NCBI RefSeq assembly: GCF_020010925.1
Contig: NZ_JAGJBZ010000005.1
Location: forward strand, 291,172-355,171
From: Streptomyces griseiscabiei
GTDB taxonomy: Bacteria > Actinomycetota > Actinomycetes > Streptomycetales > Streptomycetaceae
Length of the DNA stretch: 64,000 nt
Direction of reading: 5' to 3'
Shown here: positions 46,170-55,334 of the stretch, piece by piece
How the letters are laid out: each line of letters opens with the position of its first letter
Position numbering within the stretch: position 1 is the stretch's first letter
Position numbers and translations under genes: made by a program
Notes under the pieces: generated by a model
Database searches by the model: none
What the model was told of the DNA's origin: nothing
What the model saw: the letters and a program-made list of their open reading frames with translations, nothing else

Positions 46170-47855
46170 TCACGCGTACGCCCACCGCCGGGAGCGGCCG
46201 AACGGCGTGGGGGCCGGGTCGCCGTCGCGGAGATGGACCAGGCCGACGTCCTGGCACAGCTGCAGCACGCTGGGGAGGTCGCGCCGCATGGCCTGCTCAG
46301 CACCCTTGGGGTCGGCGAAGAGGTCCTCGCCGTACTCGCTCTTGCCGATCGCATCCCACACCGCGTCGCCGAGCGCGCTCGCCGGAACCGGGCCGTCGGC
46401 GTTCCCCAGCTGGCGCCACATCACGGTGAGCGCGTGCTCCAACTCGTTCCGCTCGCTGAGCGGGGAGAGAACCAGCGGCCACCACAGCACAATGAGAGCG
46501 ACGTCGACGAGGGCGTCGGCCAGGGCCCTCTGCAGGGCCGGCAGATGGTCGGTGAGACGGAGGCTGTCGTTCACCGGCAGCAGGAAATCACCGTCGACGT
46601 GCAGGATCCCGGCGGCCGTGGTCCAGGTGAGCAGCCGCTGCAGGTGATGCATCTCGATGCTCGAGCGGGTCTTGTGCTGGTAGCCGTGTTCGACCGGATT
46701 CCACACGTCGCCGGTGTCCAAGGCCTCGATCAGCGCACGGGCGTCGGCAATCTTGAGGTGCCCCTTACCGGTCAGCCGCCGGCCACCGCCGACCCACTGC
46801 ACGAACGCCTGGATCTTCTCGACGCCCGTCCGCTCCACCCCGCCCTTCGGCACGGGCCCCGGCTTCCCCGCTCGCCGTCGAGGGGCCGGAACCCGAGGAC
46901 GCACCGCTCCGGCGGGAGGAGCGGGCGGAGTGCGCGGCGGCTCCGTCAGCGGGCCCGGAACGCGAACCGGCCCGCGCTCGCGAGTCGTGTCACCTGGGCA
47001 CCACAGCCCGTGCGGCCATGGCGCGGCCAGATCCCGGTCGTCACGGACGTACACGGCCCGGAAGTCCATGGAGGCAGGCCACCGGTCCGGCGGGGCGGTC
47101 TCCCGCATCAGCGGCAGCGCAAGCAGCGTCGCCTGGCCCGCGGGCAGAAGAGGCTGTCCGCAGCCGTTGCACCACGCAACGCCTCCGCCCGGACCGACAT
47201 CGCCAAATCCCCGCCCGCCGACCGGACCACGGGTGAAACCCGCCTCGGACCCGCACGGGCACCGCCCGTCGTAGAGATACAGGTCCACATCCGCACTGTG
47301 GTCGCGCTCGGCGGCCAGCCAGGCCGGATGGACACCGAGGGAGCGCGCGAGCGCCTCCCGGTGCAGCGAGCTGGGCACCGAGTTCCCGGACGCCCAGTGC
47401 CTCACCTGGTGCGCGCGGACCCCGATCGTCGCGCCCAGCTCGGGCGCGGCCCTCTTCAGCGTCGTCGACCAGAGCCGGATGCGGCGCGCCAGAGGGCCGA
47501 GGGCGAGCAGCGCCCAGACATCGTGCTCGACCGGATCGACCCATCCTCGCTCGCCGACGAAGAGATCCCCATTGCTCTCGTCACTCCGGCTGCGCAAGGT
47601 CCGTACGATCCAGTTCCGGGTGGCCGCCTCACTCGCCATGTCCGTGTCGGTCAGGGACCGGACCGCGGCCTCGGCGCGCTCGGCCTCCTCCTCCAGGTCC
47701 CCATCCACCAGGGCCTCGAGCACACCGCTCAGCACACGCCCGACGACGAGCCGACCAGCCGCACCACGCCCTGCCGGGACGCTGAGGAGTGCCGTCATGG
47801 TGTCCACCGCCCGCAGCGCATGGAGCCGCTCGCGCTTGTTCCACTCCGACGTCAC
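46170..47855 (-). CDS. large putative regulator with XRE-type HTH and zinc ribbon
   Basis: In this 561-residue protein a helix-turn-helix is visible at about residues 135-175 (ELGATIGVRAHQVRHWASGN, then SLHREALARSLGVHPAWL). It is followed by a zinc-ribbon-like pattern CPCGSEAGF and WCNGCGQPLL. A Pro/Arg-rich linker leads to a C-terminal domain with LTGKGHLKIADARALIEALD and a helical region containing VDVALIVLWWPLVL. It resembles large plasmid transcription factors in actinobacteria, though not one I can name. The start overlaps the stop of 47852-48910 by four bases. Confidence 0.7.
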   Translation of the reverse strand: MTSEWNKRERLHALRAVDTMTALLSVPAGRGAAGRLVVGRVLSGVLEALVDGDLEEEAERAEAAVRSLTDTDMASEAATRNWIVRTLRSRSDESNGDLFVGERGWVDPVEHDVWALLALGPLARRIRLWSTTLKRAAPELGATIGVRAHQVRHWASGNSVPSSLHREALARSLGVHPAWLAAERDHSADVDLYLYDGRCPCGSEAGFTRGPVGGRGFGDVGPGGGVAWCNGCGQPLLPAGQATLLALPLMRETAPPDRWPASMDFRAVYVRDDRDLAAPWPHGLWCPGDTTRERGPVRVPGPLTEPPRTPPAPPAGAVRPRVPAPRRRAGKPGPVPKGGVERTGVEKIQAFVQWVGGGRRLTGKGHLKIADARALIEALDTGDVWNPVEHGYQHKTRSSIEMHHLQRLLTWTTAAGILHVDGDFLLPVNDSLRLTDHLPALQRALADALVDVALIVLWWPLVLSPLSERNELEHALTVMWRQLGNADGPVPASALGDAVWDAIGKSEYGEDLFADPKGAEQAMRRDLPSVLQLCQDVGLVHLRDGDPAPTPFGRSRRWAYA

Positions 47856-48910
47856 GCGCCCGCCCCCTCGCCCACGCCGGAAACGCCGCGGCCGTCCTCG
47901 CCCGGCTGGACGATTCCAGCGGCTGCCCGGACCTCTTTCAGCAGGGTGCCGGCCTGCTGCTCGTCATCCGGGTCGAGGTACAGCAGCCTCATCAGGATCA
48001 TCTCCGCGGTGTTCCACCGCTTCTGCCGATGCGCGACCAGCGCGAGCCCGTACAGCGAGCGCAGCAGGGGCCTGTTTGACTCCTCCCGCCACAGCAGCAC
48101 CGGACCGGTGTCGAAGGAGCCGCCGTACATCGGGAAGTGCAGCGGGACCTCGGCCACGGCGAGGCCGCACTCGTACCAGCGCCGCGCTTCCATCAACGCG
48201 CCGCGCCTCCGGCCGGATCCGTGCTCCCGGGCGTCGGCCAGGGCGAGCTCGGCCCGCCAGACGTACGCCTCAGCCGCCGCGGGCCGCTCCGCGATCAGTT
48301 GCTCCAGGCGCACGGCCGACTCGCCGGGTGCGAGACCGAGCAGTTCCTGGCGGGCGGCCGGCGGCAGTAGATGCGCGGCCGGCAGACGGAAGCGGGCCCG
48401 TACTCCTTGGGCGAGCACATGGCGTTTCCACCGGTCGGGCTCGTCGATCGCCTCCAGGAGTGCCGGGTCGATCTCCTCGGGCTCGTCGTCCCAGTCGTCG
48501 TCCGCGGTGCCTTCGTAGTCCAAGGGCTCGACACCGGCCGCGGCGAGGAAGGACGGGTCGTACTCGCTGCCGCGGGGCTCCGGCTGTCCCTGGTCGCGGG
48601 CCCGCTGTGCCGCGTCGATGGCCTCCTGACACAGACCGGAATGCAACAGCGTCATCGAGACCGGGTGGTAGATCTGCGGCCACATGTGCGCCCCGATCCC
48701 CGGCCCCCAGAACTCGAGGTCCTGGCGCAGCAGCATCCGCAGCGCCATGTCGCAGCCGGCACCGTCCAGACGCGGGCCCTGCTGCATGAACTGGTCGGCC
48801 TTGTCCTGCACGGCGGACAGGGCCTTCTGATAGCCCATGCCTGTCTCGTAGTCGAGACGACGGGCGATGCGCGAGAAGTGGGTGGGGGACGTGCGACGGG
48901 TATGGGACAC
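47852..48910 (-). CDS. TPR-like helical protein
   Basis: GTG 48910 follows GGAGA. The 352-residue protein has several helix pairs of TPR style (YQKALSAVQDKADQFMQQGP, AYVWRAELALADAREHGSG, LYGLALVAHRQKRWNTAEMI). Its sequence and layout suggest a scaffold or regulator. It is the first gene of a two-gene operon with the HTH protein, so the two may act together in signalling or silencing. An upstream in-frame start would add eleven residues without a ribosome site. Confidence 0.68.
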   Translation of the reverse strand: MSHTRRTSPTHFSRIARRLDYETGMGYQKALSAVQDKADQFMQQGPRLDGAGCDMALRMLLRQDLEFWGPGIGAHMWPQIYHPVSMTLLHSGLCQEAIDAAQRARDQGQPEPRGSEYDPSFLAAAGVEPLDYEGTADDDWDDEPEEIDPALLEAIDEPDRWKRHVLAQGVRARFRLPAAHLLPPAARQELLGLAPGESAVRLEQLIAERPAAAEAYVWRAELALADAREHGSGRRRGALMEARRWYECGLAVAEVPLHFPMYGGSFDTGPVLLWREESNRPLLRSLYGLALVAHRQKRWNTAEMILMRLLYLDPDDEQQAGTLLKEVRAAAGIVQPGEDGRGVSGVGEGAGA

Positions 48911-49177
48911 GGCGCTCTCCTGACGCGATCCTGCGGACCGCACCGCCCACCTCGGCGCGCCAACAGGACCGACAGGCCGGGCGCGAACACTTCGTCTGCT
49001 CTCCGGGGCCGCGCACTGGCGCGGTTCGCCCGCACGGCCGCTGGTGGGTCACGCCGTTGGGCGCGCGCCCCCTGGGACGCGCCGCGCCCAGCGTAGCCGG
49101 ACGACGTAGCCCCGTGCCGCCTGTCTCCGGGAAGTTCCCTCGGAGGAGGCGCCCCTGCCGTGTCCAGACGCCGATAG

Positions 49178-49203
49178 CCCCCGGGACCGGGAAGGCCCGG
49201 GGG
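49178..49203 (-). terminator. hairpin after 49205-49456
   Basis: CCCCCGGG pairs with CCCGGGGG around a 10-base loop directly after the minus-strand stop. The stretch from 48911 to 49177 shows no gene. Confidence 0.6.
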
Positions 49204-49204
49204 A

Positions 49205-49456
49205 TCAGGCGTGGATGCGGTGGAACGAGGTCCGAGTGGTGCCGAGCTCGTCGTCACCGAGTCCACACGTGCGGCACAGGCGCCGCCCGTCGCCCTCGAC
49301 GAGCGGGGGCGCCAGTTCGGCAAGAAGGCTTCCGCAACGGGCGAACCGTGCGTCGTCGATGGCGTAGCTGGGGTCCTCGACATGGACGAGGACGTGCCGG
49401 TCGTCCCCCTCCCGGTACCAGACCGGGGCGGAGGGGGCCGGGTCAGTGACGGGCAT
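49205..49456 (-). CDS. small 83-residue protein with a CxxC pair
   Basis: ATG 49456 follows AGGAG with seven bases between. The product has VWYREGDDRHVLVHVEDPSY, then a single CRTCG near the end and an Arg/His tail. It may bind zinc with help from His residues or as a dimer. No family is recognised. It may be cotranscribed with 49562-49999 from promoter I. Confidence 0.65.
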   Translation of the reverse strand: MPVTDPAPSAPVWYREGDDRHVLVHVEDPSYAIDDARFARCGSLLAELAPPLVEGDGRRLCRTCGLGDDELGTTRTSFHRIHA

Positions 49457-49561
49457 CGCAGTGCTCCTGAATCTTCGCGAGTGATCTTCCAGAGAACGCA
49501 GATCGGTCCGCCGGCAGACCGGCGGAGCAGTGCCGGCCCTGCGGCCGGGCGCTCTCTGCGC

Positions 49562-49999
49562 TCAGCGGGGCGGCTCGGGCTCGGTGGCCGGTGCCGAGCG
49601 ACCGGCGGGATGGCCGGGCAGGGGAACGGGGTTGAGCATCGGGTCGTTGGTCTGGCAGTACCAGTCCTCATCGTTGATGAAGATCGTGCTGCACCCGGCG
49701 GTGCAGATCAGCTGGCCGGGCTTGAGGAGCTCCTGCCCCTCGTACGTGGGCGGATTGCAGTAGCCAGCGGCGGAGCCGTGGTTGCAGAAGCCCAGATCGC
49801 GCACAGCGTGCCAGTCATCTGCGGCGGCGTGCATCTGCTCCATCTCCAGGTCGACATCCAGGCGCTGGGCGTACACGGCTTCCAACTCGTCGGCGCTGGT
49901 CTCATCGGCGTACAGCAGGGTGACTCCTTCGCGAGGGGACTGCGGGGCGCTGGTGATCAACTTGGTCCCGGACTGGGGCGGGGGAGGGTCGAAGATCAC
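49562..49999 (-). CDS. uncharacterised 145-residue protein
   Basis: GTG 49999 lies about 8 bases from the predicted start of promoter I, with GGGGG immediately before it, so it is nearly leaderless. The protein is acidic and helical in the middle (TSADELEAVYAQRLDVDLEM) and has Cys residues in FCNHGSAAGYCNPP, ICTAGCSTIFI and DWYCQ that may bind metal. No family is recognised. Confidence 0.65.
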   Translation of the reverse strand: MIFDPPPPQSGTKLITSAPQSPREGVTLLYADETSADELEAVYAQRLDVDLEMEQMHAAADDWHAVRDLGFCNHGSAAGYCNPPTYEGQELLKPGQLICTAGCSTIFINDEDWYCQTNDPMLNPVPLPGHPAGRSAPATEPEPPR

Positions 50000-50013
50000 C
50001 CCCGTGAACCACT

Positions 50014-50055
50014 AATGTACTCTCAATGTGCGTCTAGGGCAATTTAAAAGGGTCA
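50014..50055 (-). promoter_or_regulatory. shared-family promoter I
   Basis: TGACCCTTTTAAA abuts -35 TTGCCC (50037-50042). A 17-bp spacer leads to -10 TACATT (50014-50019). Confidence 0.82.
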
Positions 50056-50439
50056 AAGGGTTGGTGGGCAGAAGACGAACGTTTGGAAGCCGTCGGTGAC
50101 CCGCGAGAACTTCCTGCTGCACGAGCAATCACGCCGAACATTCGGACGTCCAGCGCGGTGCGTAGTTCCTCCAGGCTCTGGCCTTCCCCGGCCCGCCCAA
50201 CTCCCGGGGTAAACGGGTAGCGCCGTGCCGCAGCAGACCGGGCCACGGTGTGACGCCCGGCGCCGAACAAGTCGAATCCCCGCAGCACCCCGCCACGGCC
50301 GTCAGACCGACAACGGACTGACCACCCATCCCTGGAAGGCGACGCTCGGGCTCAGCGCCCTGGGGGCGACACCGGCCACCGCGACGAGTGCCACCGCGGC
50401 CAGGACGGGAACAGCGGCTATCCGATCGGGGACGGTGTG
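50056..50439. other. gene-free gap between promoter I and 50440
   Basis: No frame here has both a ribosome site and a protein-like composition. A minus-strand reading of 84 residues (RAGEGQSLEELRTALDVRMF) might be a remnant of a helical protein but has no start signal. I see no repeats. Confidence 0.4.
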
Positions 50440-51105
50440 TCAGCGCCGGGCTTCCGCGGCCGCCTTGCGCTTGGCCTCGACCTCGGGCGGGAGCGGGAGG
50501 ACGGGCGTTGCGCCCGGGTTGGTCGGTCCTTCGTCACGGACGCCGTCGGGCCCGGCGATGGCCGTCCAGCGGCTGATCTCACGGACCTGGTGGGCGGAGA
50601 CCTCCCACAGGGAGTGCCCCGCTGCCATCGAGTCCGCGCCGCCCATGTCGAACCAGTTGATGCGCATGTACCCGCCGTACAGGGCCAGCGCCGTCGACAT
50701 CCACGTCACCGAGACCGGGTCGACATCGCAGGCCCACCCTCCGTGGTGCGGATGCGTCCGGTACTCGAAGTAGGCCAGGCCCTCGCGCCGGGCGAACGCG
50801 GGCAGCGGTCCGGACACCGGCACACTCCCGCTGCCGTCGCTCGTCAGGTACATCTCTCGCGCCGCGCATCCGGCATCGTCACAGGGCACCTCGGTGTCGG
50901 ACAGCCGCAGCCACAACGCGACCTGGGCGTCGTTCCCATTCTCGGTGGGCAGTGACCACACCCGCTCGCGGCACTGCGACGCCTCGTGATCACGCAGTCG
51001 CCACTGCTCGGGGAGCTCATGAGAAAGCCGGTGCAGGTAGTGGCCGACCAGCCGCCACGCCTCCTCGGCCGACGGGCTGATGGCGTGGGCGGTCTCGGCA
51101 GTCAT
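50440..51105 (-). CDS. uncharacterised 221-residue protein, leaderless
   Basis: A -10 TAGAAT lies 6 bases before ATG 51105, and there is no ribosome site, so the message is probably leaderless. The protein has a helical N-terminus (ISPSAEEAWRLVGHYLHRLS), aromatic segments (VALWLRLSDTEVPCDDAGCA, LAYFEYRTHPHHGGWACDVD) and a C-terminal helix with Lys/Arg/Ala. The cysteines could form a metal site. No family is recognised. Confidence 0.68.
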   Translation of the reverse strand: MTAETAHAISPSAEEAWRLVGHYLHRLSHELPEQWRLRDHEASQCRERVWSLPTENGNDAQVALWLRLSDTEVPCDDAGCAAREMYLTSDGSGSVPVSGPLPAFARREGLAYFEYRTHPHHGGWACDVDPVSVTWMSTALALYGGYMRINWFDMGGADSMAAGHSLWEVSAHQVREISRWTAIAGPDGVRDEGPTNPGATPVLPLPPEVEAKRKAAAEARR

Positions 51106-51157
51106 GCCCGGATTCTAGGGTCGCACCCGGCGCCTCCTGCACCGAATGCCGAGAACG

Positions 51158-51439
51158 CTACGAGCTCGAGGGCGTCGCGCCAGGGAGCCGCCCGGCAAAG
51201 TCGAGCCACTGTTCGATGGTCCACACGACTGTGCTCGCCCGGTCGGTGGACATACGCATCCATACCTTGTCGCCACCAGGCATCAGAGCGACCTCCAAAT
51301 GAGGCTCCTCCCAAGTCCCCAAGGGGTAGAACCAGCCGATGCCGTCGGGCCAGGTGCGCGAGGCGACCGTCTGCACACTGATCGCCGCAGCCAACGCATC
51401 CAGAGCTGTACGCGGGATCCGCAACTCCGTCGGCTCCAT
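51158..51439 (-). CDS. small protein coupled to 51441-51872
   Basis: ATG 51439 starts one base after the stop of the upstream gene, without its own ribosome site, so translation is coupled. The 93-residue protein alternates helix and strand (LRIPRTALDALAAAISVQTV, WPDGIGWFYPLGTWEEPHLE, TVVWTIEQWLDFAGRLPG). It has no recognised motif and is probably a partner of 51441-51872. Confidence 0.62.
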   Translation of the reverse strand: MEPTELRIPRTALDALAAAISVQTVASRTWPDGIGWFYPLGTWEEPHLEVALMPGGDKVWMRMSTDRASTVVWTIEQWLDFAGRLPGATPSSS

Positions 51440-51440
51440 G

Positions 51441-51872
51441 TCACGACGCCGGCGGAATGTCATTCACCACGAGCTGGGCTGTCGCCGGCTCGGCGGCGGC
51501 GTCGCCCAGGAGCGTCACGATCCGAGGGCCGAGGCGGTGAGCGACCTGGTGCACGCGGCGCTCGTACGCCCACTCCTCGGCAGTCAGTGTGGAGCCGTCG
51601 AAACCCGTCTGGTCGGATGCCGGTGCGGACTCCTCGAAGCGGGCGCAGACGGGGCACTGTTCGACGGGCCCGGGATCCGAGCCGTGGGCGTCGATGTCGT
51701 GCGCGCACCAGTTGACCAACGCGACCAGCATCGCGGCGTACGCGAGACGAACGTCCTGGTCGCGCCCAGCCTGCTCCGCGGCGTCGTAGCGGGCTCGCGC
51801 GCGCTCGTACGCTGCTCCCATGACAAGGCCCATTGGGCAGCACCACAGGGCCTCGGGCTGGTGGACAACCAT
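51441..51872 (-). CDS. uncharacterised 143-residue protein
   Basis: ATG 51872 lies 6 bases after a -10-like TAATCT, with CGAGGG between, so it may be leaderless. The protein is helical (AAYERARARYDAAEQAGRDQ, LAYAAMLVALVNWCAHDIDA) with a possible zinc pair CPVCARF and a C-terminal VHQVAHRLGPRIVTLLGDA. It has no family I recognise. It is the first gene of a pair with 51158-51439. Confidence 0.62.
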   Translation of the reverse strand: MVVHQPEALWCCPMGLVMGAAYERARARYDAAEQAGRDQDVRLAYAAMLVALVNWCAHDIDAHGSDPGPVEQCPVCARFEESAPASDQTGFDGSTLTAEEWAYERRVHQVAHRLGPRIVTLLGDAAAEPATAQLVVNDIPPAS

Positions 51873-51888
51873 CCCTCGAGATTAGTGA

Positions 51889-51987
51889 GCCTCGGCCGAC
51901 GCTGTCCGGCCCTTTGCCGTCTTCCTCCTCGCGTACGAGCAGCTGCGTGCCTGGCTGGAGAGGCTGCCCGAGGAGCCGGCAGCCTGA
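51889..51987 (+). pseudogene. possible 3' remnant of a decayed gene
   Basis: The frame ending at TGA 51985-51987 reads FAVFLLAYEQLRAWLERLPE and looks like a real C-terminus, but it opens at a stop 33 codons upstream and has no start codon. The rest of 51873-52276 holds no convincing gene, except that a -10 TACGAT lies 6 bases before ATG 52277. Confidence 0.35.
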
Positions 51988-52276
51988 GCGCAGCCGTCCC
52001 TGCTCGCACGGGGTGGCCGGAGGAAGATCCCCTTCGTTGGCGCCGTCGGGGCGCGCTAGCTGGTGAGCACCTGCGGGAGTTCCTGGGGCCTGACGGGGCG
52101 CAGTGTGGTGGCTCCACCCAGGACCCAGGTATCTAAGGTGCCCACTCCGGTCCCCGACCATGTACCGACGCTGGACCCCTGCGGACGAGGAAAACCGGAC
52201 GGTGCCGTCTACACCACCGGGAGCCAAGTAGTCACAACACCAGACGGGTTGACGCCCTGCGGCCTACGATCGCGTC

Positions 52277-53149
52277 ATGACGATCGCTCCGGAGGCCCCC
52301 ACCACGCTGCGGTTCCTGTCGCTGGAGATCACCGACCGCTGCCAACTCACCTGTCCGACTCTCTGCTACGCCAAGTCCGGGCCAACCCGGAATCACGGCA
52401 GCATGACCGAGGACGACTGGAACCGGACCATCGACGAAGCCGCCAGCCTCGGCACCGAGGAGATCCAACTGATCGGCGGCGAGCCCACCCTGCACCCGGC
52501 CTTTGCCCGGATGCTGCGGCGGGCGGTCGGCGCCGGACTCCGCGTCCGGGTCTACAGCAACCTGCTGCGGGTCCGCGACGAGCACTGGCGCCTGTTCGAG
52601 CACCCCAACGTGCGGCTGGCGACGACGTACCACAGCACCGTCGCGGCCGAGCACGACGCGGTCACCGGCCGGCACGGTTCACACCAGGCGACGCGCGCCA
52701 ACATCGTTGAGGCCGTCAGGCGCGGCATCCGGCTGAAGGTCGCCGTCCTCGACGGAGGCGACCACGAGCGCGCTGAGCGGGCCCGCGCCGAGATGCAGGC
52801 CGTCGGCGTCCACCACGTCCACGTCAGCGAGGTGCGGGCTGTCGGCAACGCCGCGGGGACCGCGCTGCCCTCGACCGCTTCGCTGTGCGGGCGGTGCGGG
52901 GACCAGAAGGCGGCCGTCCTCCCGGACGGCAACGTGTCGGTGTGCGAGATGGGCAGGTTCCTAACCGCGGGCAGCGTCAAGGACGCGAGCCTGGCATCAG
53001 TGCTGGCCAGCGACCGGTGGGCCCAGGTGACAGCGAGCATTCCGCGCCGTGCCAGCGCGGCCCTCTGCCCTCCCGACTGCGCGCCGAACGACGACAGCTC
53101 GTGCGGACCGGACAACTCCGGCCCCTGCGGCCCGGCCGACGACGGCTGA
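52277..53149 (+). CDS. radical SAM protein with SPASM-like C-terminus
   Basis: The 290-residue protein starts at ATG 52277, 6 bases after TACGAT, and is probably leaderless. The cluster motif is at residues 22-30 (TDRCQLTCPTLCYAKSG), with spacing C-x3-C-x3-C instead of the usual C-x3-C-x2-C. GGEPTLHP follows at about 67 and corresponds to the SAM-contacting GGEP. The C-terminal third has LCGRCGDQKAAVLPDGNVSV then CEMGRF, and a Cys/Pro/Asp-rich end (LCPPDCAPND, GPCGPADDG) that would bind auxiliary iron-sulfur clusters. Such enzymes modify ribosomal peptides. A methyltransferase gene follows 40 bases later. No precursor peptide is obvious. Confidence 0.82.
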   Translation: MTIAPEAPTTLRFLSLEITDRCQLTCPTLCYAKSGPTRNHGSMTEDDWNRTIDEAASLGTEEIQLIGGEPTLHPAFARMLRRAVGAGLRVRVYSNLLRVRDEHWRLFEHPNVRLATTYHSTVAAEHDAVTGRHGSHQATRANIVEAVRRGIRLKVAVLDGGDHERAERARAEMQAVGVHHVHVSEVRAVGNAAGTALPSTASLCGRCGDQKAAVLPDGNVSVCEMGRFLTAGSVKDASLASVLASDRWAQVTASIPRRASAALCPPDCAPNDDSSCGPDNSGPCGPADDG

Positions 53150-53189
53150 CACGAACGAGCAAGCGGACCACGGAAAGGACTGCAGGGAC

Positions 53190-54335
53190 TTGGACCTGGA
53201 CTGGGAGCCTCACGCACGCCGTCTTGCCGACGGGCATCTCCGGCCGGAGTCACCGTGGTGGCAGCCAATCACCTCCACCCCCCGGCACCTGTTCGTGCCG
53301 AACTGGTGGGAGCGAGACACCCACGGCCGGGTGGCCCGCAACGGCCCCGACGACCCCGAAGCCTGGCTCAAGGCCGCCTACCGCAATCAGACCCTCGTGA
53401 CCCGGATCGGCACCGACCACGCCGATCACGTCGAGCCGGGCACCGTTGTCCCGTACGGCAGGTGGCCGACCTCGTCCTCGACCCTGCCTACCCTGATCGC
53501 CACCATGTACCGGCACGCGATGCTCGGTGACGGCTCCCGCACCCTGGTGACCACCGGCACCGGATACGGCACCGCCCTGGCCTGCCGACGCCTGGGCGAC
53601 GAACTCGTGACAAGCGTGGACGTCGACCCCTACCTGGTGGAAGCCGCGACCGACCGGCTGGCCGTCATCGGCCTGCACCCGCACACCGCCGTCTGCGACA
53701 TCACCGAAACGCTGCCTGGCGGCGTCGACCGCATCGTGTCCACCGTCTCCGTCCGGCCCGTTCCCTCGTCGTGGCTACGAGCGCTGCGCCCCGGCGGCCG
53801 ACTGGTCACCACCATTACCGGCACCGCGATGATCCTCGTCGCCGACAAGACGCAGGACGGCGGCGCCCGCGGCTTCATCGCCTCCGACCAGGCCACGTTC
53901 ATGCGCACCCGCCACGGCGACGACTACGACGACGCCTCGCCGGCCGCCGAGGTGTGGCAGGCCGCGGACGAGGACGGGGAGACGGTGTCCACCAGCCGCT
54001 ACCCGCTCACCCACGTCCCCGACTCCTGGGCCGTGCGCGCCACCCTGGAGCTGGAGGAGCCCGGCATCGAGCACCGCACCGAGCAGCACGAGGGCGGCGG
54101 GCGCACCGTGTGGCTGGCCCATCCCGACGGCTCCTGGGCCCGCGCCAGCACCAAGAAGTCGCGTGAGCTGCCGCTGGTCCACCAAGGCGGGCCCCGCCGC
54201 CTGTGGGACCTGCTGACAGACGTCCTGGACCGCCTCATCATCGGTGGGGAGCTCCCCGTGAACGGAGCCCGGGTCACCATCACCCCGGACGGGGAAACCA
54301 CGCTCTCCCGCGGCCGGTGGGCAGTCAGGCTGTAG
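53190..54335 (+). CDS. PCMT-like methyltransferase of FxLD/RiPP type
   Basis: This 381-residue protein has a SAM-binding fold like protein-L-isoaspartate methyltransferases. The motif TLVTTGTGYGTALACRRLGD corresponds to the Gly-rich loop, SVDVDPYLVEAATDRLAVIG follows with the acidic residue, and VDRIVSTVSVRPVPSSWL with LRPGGRLVTTITG gives the later motifs. From memory, the FxLD system methyltransferases of lanthipeptide-like clusters are of this type and size. TTG 53190 is chosen because it follows AAAGGA; no better start exists in the frame. With the radical SAM gene it forms a two-enzyme peptide-modification operon. Confidence 0.75.
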   Translation: MDLDWEPHARRLADGHLRPESPWWQPITSTPRHLFVPNWWERDTHGRVARNGPDDPEAWLKAAYRNQTLVTRIGTDHADHVEPGTVVPYGRWPTSSSTLPTLIATMYRHAMLGDGSRTLVTTGTGYGTALACRRLGDELVTSVDVDPYLVEAATDRLAVIGLHPHTAVCDITETLPGGVDRIVSTVSVRPVPSSWLRALRPGGRLVTTITGTAMILVADKTQDGGARGFIASDQATFMRTRHGDDYDDASPAAEVWQAADEDGETVSTSRYPLTHVPDSWAVRATLELEEPGIEHRTEQHEGGGRTVWLAHPDGSWARASTKKSRELPLVHQGGPRRLWDLLTDVLDRLIIGGELPVNGARVTITPDGETTLSRGRWAVRL

Positions 54336-54578
54336 GGACCTGGCTGGCCACCAACCACTGATTGCGGAGTGTGCGCCGCGTATCACGCTGCCTCCCACGG
54401 TCTGGGCGCCGCACACGGCGAGCCCTACCAGCACCTCCAACCCTGCCGTGCCGATCACCGCTCGCCGCCCACTGACGCTGCTCGTTGTCCCTCGACGCCC
54501 CCGCCCGACCGAGTCCGCCGCCTTCAGGGGAGAAGCCTCTGCCCCTGTGGCGCGGAGAAGCCGAGCCGAGGGCGGGGG

Positions 54579-55262
54579 CTACTGGTGCGCCTGTGTGTCC
54601 GCGTCGGTGTCCTGCTCGACGCCGAGGGCTTTCGCGACCGTGTCGAAGACCTCGGGGGAGACGGGCAGCCCGGAGACGCTGGACGGCCAGTCGAGATCGA
54701 CGATGACCGGACGGTACCGGTCGTTGCTGGGCAGGTCGACCAGCAGAGGCCGCCTCCCAGCCTCTTCGGCGAGGAGCCGGGCGAGGTGACCCGGGTCCGT
54801 ACTGGTCTTGCCCTTGCCCCCGGGCTGGAGGTGCTTCTCGGCCAGGATTTGCCGCACCATGGTCTCCAGGTCCCGGGCTCCTCCAGCGGGCGGAGCGGCC
54901 AGGGCGCGGGCCTGATCGGTGGTCATGCCGGTGGCAGCGACGAGGGCCTGGACGGTGTCCTCGGGCATGTCGTAGGCGAGGTCGTCCAGGCGGTCGGTGG
55001 CCGAGTCTCCGGGCTGCAGACCGAGGAGCTCCATGGCGCGATGCCGCTGGACGCCGACCGCGGTGGCGACTCGTTGGACGTACCCGTCCAGCCGCTCGGC
55101 GGGACGGGGCAGGGGAGCGCCGGAGATCCGTGCAGGCATGCCGTCCAGCGACCCGGAGCGGGCAGCGACGGCCTGACGGGCCTGGTCCAGGGTGATGCCG
55201 GGGTGGCTCCGCTTGTACGCGCGCACGGCGCGGTCCTGCTCCCGGTTGCGGCGATGGGTCAT
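54579..55262 (-). CDS. TniQ-like protein, short paralogue of 5954-7453
   Basis: The 227-residue protein repeats the core of the larger one: VQRHRAMELLGLQPGDSATD, YDMPEDTVQALVAATGMTTD and QARALAAPP. It lacks the Cys-bearing C-terminal half and instead has a stretch with LLVDLPSNDRYRPVIVDLDW. The N-terminus (AYKRSHPGITLDQARQAVAA) also resembles QYQTDHPGTSLSAARRAIER of 5954. The shared 18-base palindromic element lies upstream of both genes. ATG 55262 is preceded by an AAGGACGTGAGATGTC stretch, aligning with the leader of the other paralogue. Confidence 0.7.
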   Translation of the reverse strand: MTHRRNREQDRAVRAYKRSHPGITLDQARQAVAARSGSLDGMPARISGAPLPRPAERLDGYVQRVATAVGVQRHRAMELLGLQPGDSATDRLDDLAYDMPEDTVQALVAATGMTTDQARALAAPPAGGARDLETMVRQILAEKHLQPGGKGKTSTDPGHLARLLAEEAGRRPLLVDLPSNDRYRPVIVDLDWPSSVSGLPVSPEVFDTVAKALGVEQDTDADTQAHQ

Positions 55263-55334
55263 GACATCTCACGTCCTTGTTCGGCCTGCTGCCCCACACG
55301 CGCCGGCCGTCCAGGAGGAAGGCATGACGAACCG

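Noticed and set aside
50034..50288. 84-codon minus-strand frame in the gap after promoter I
   Set aside because: It has no start signal and promoter I lies inside its end; listed only as a possible remnant.
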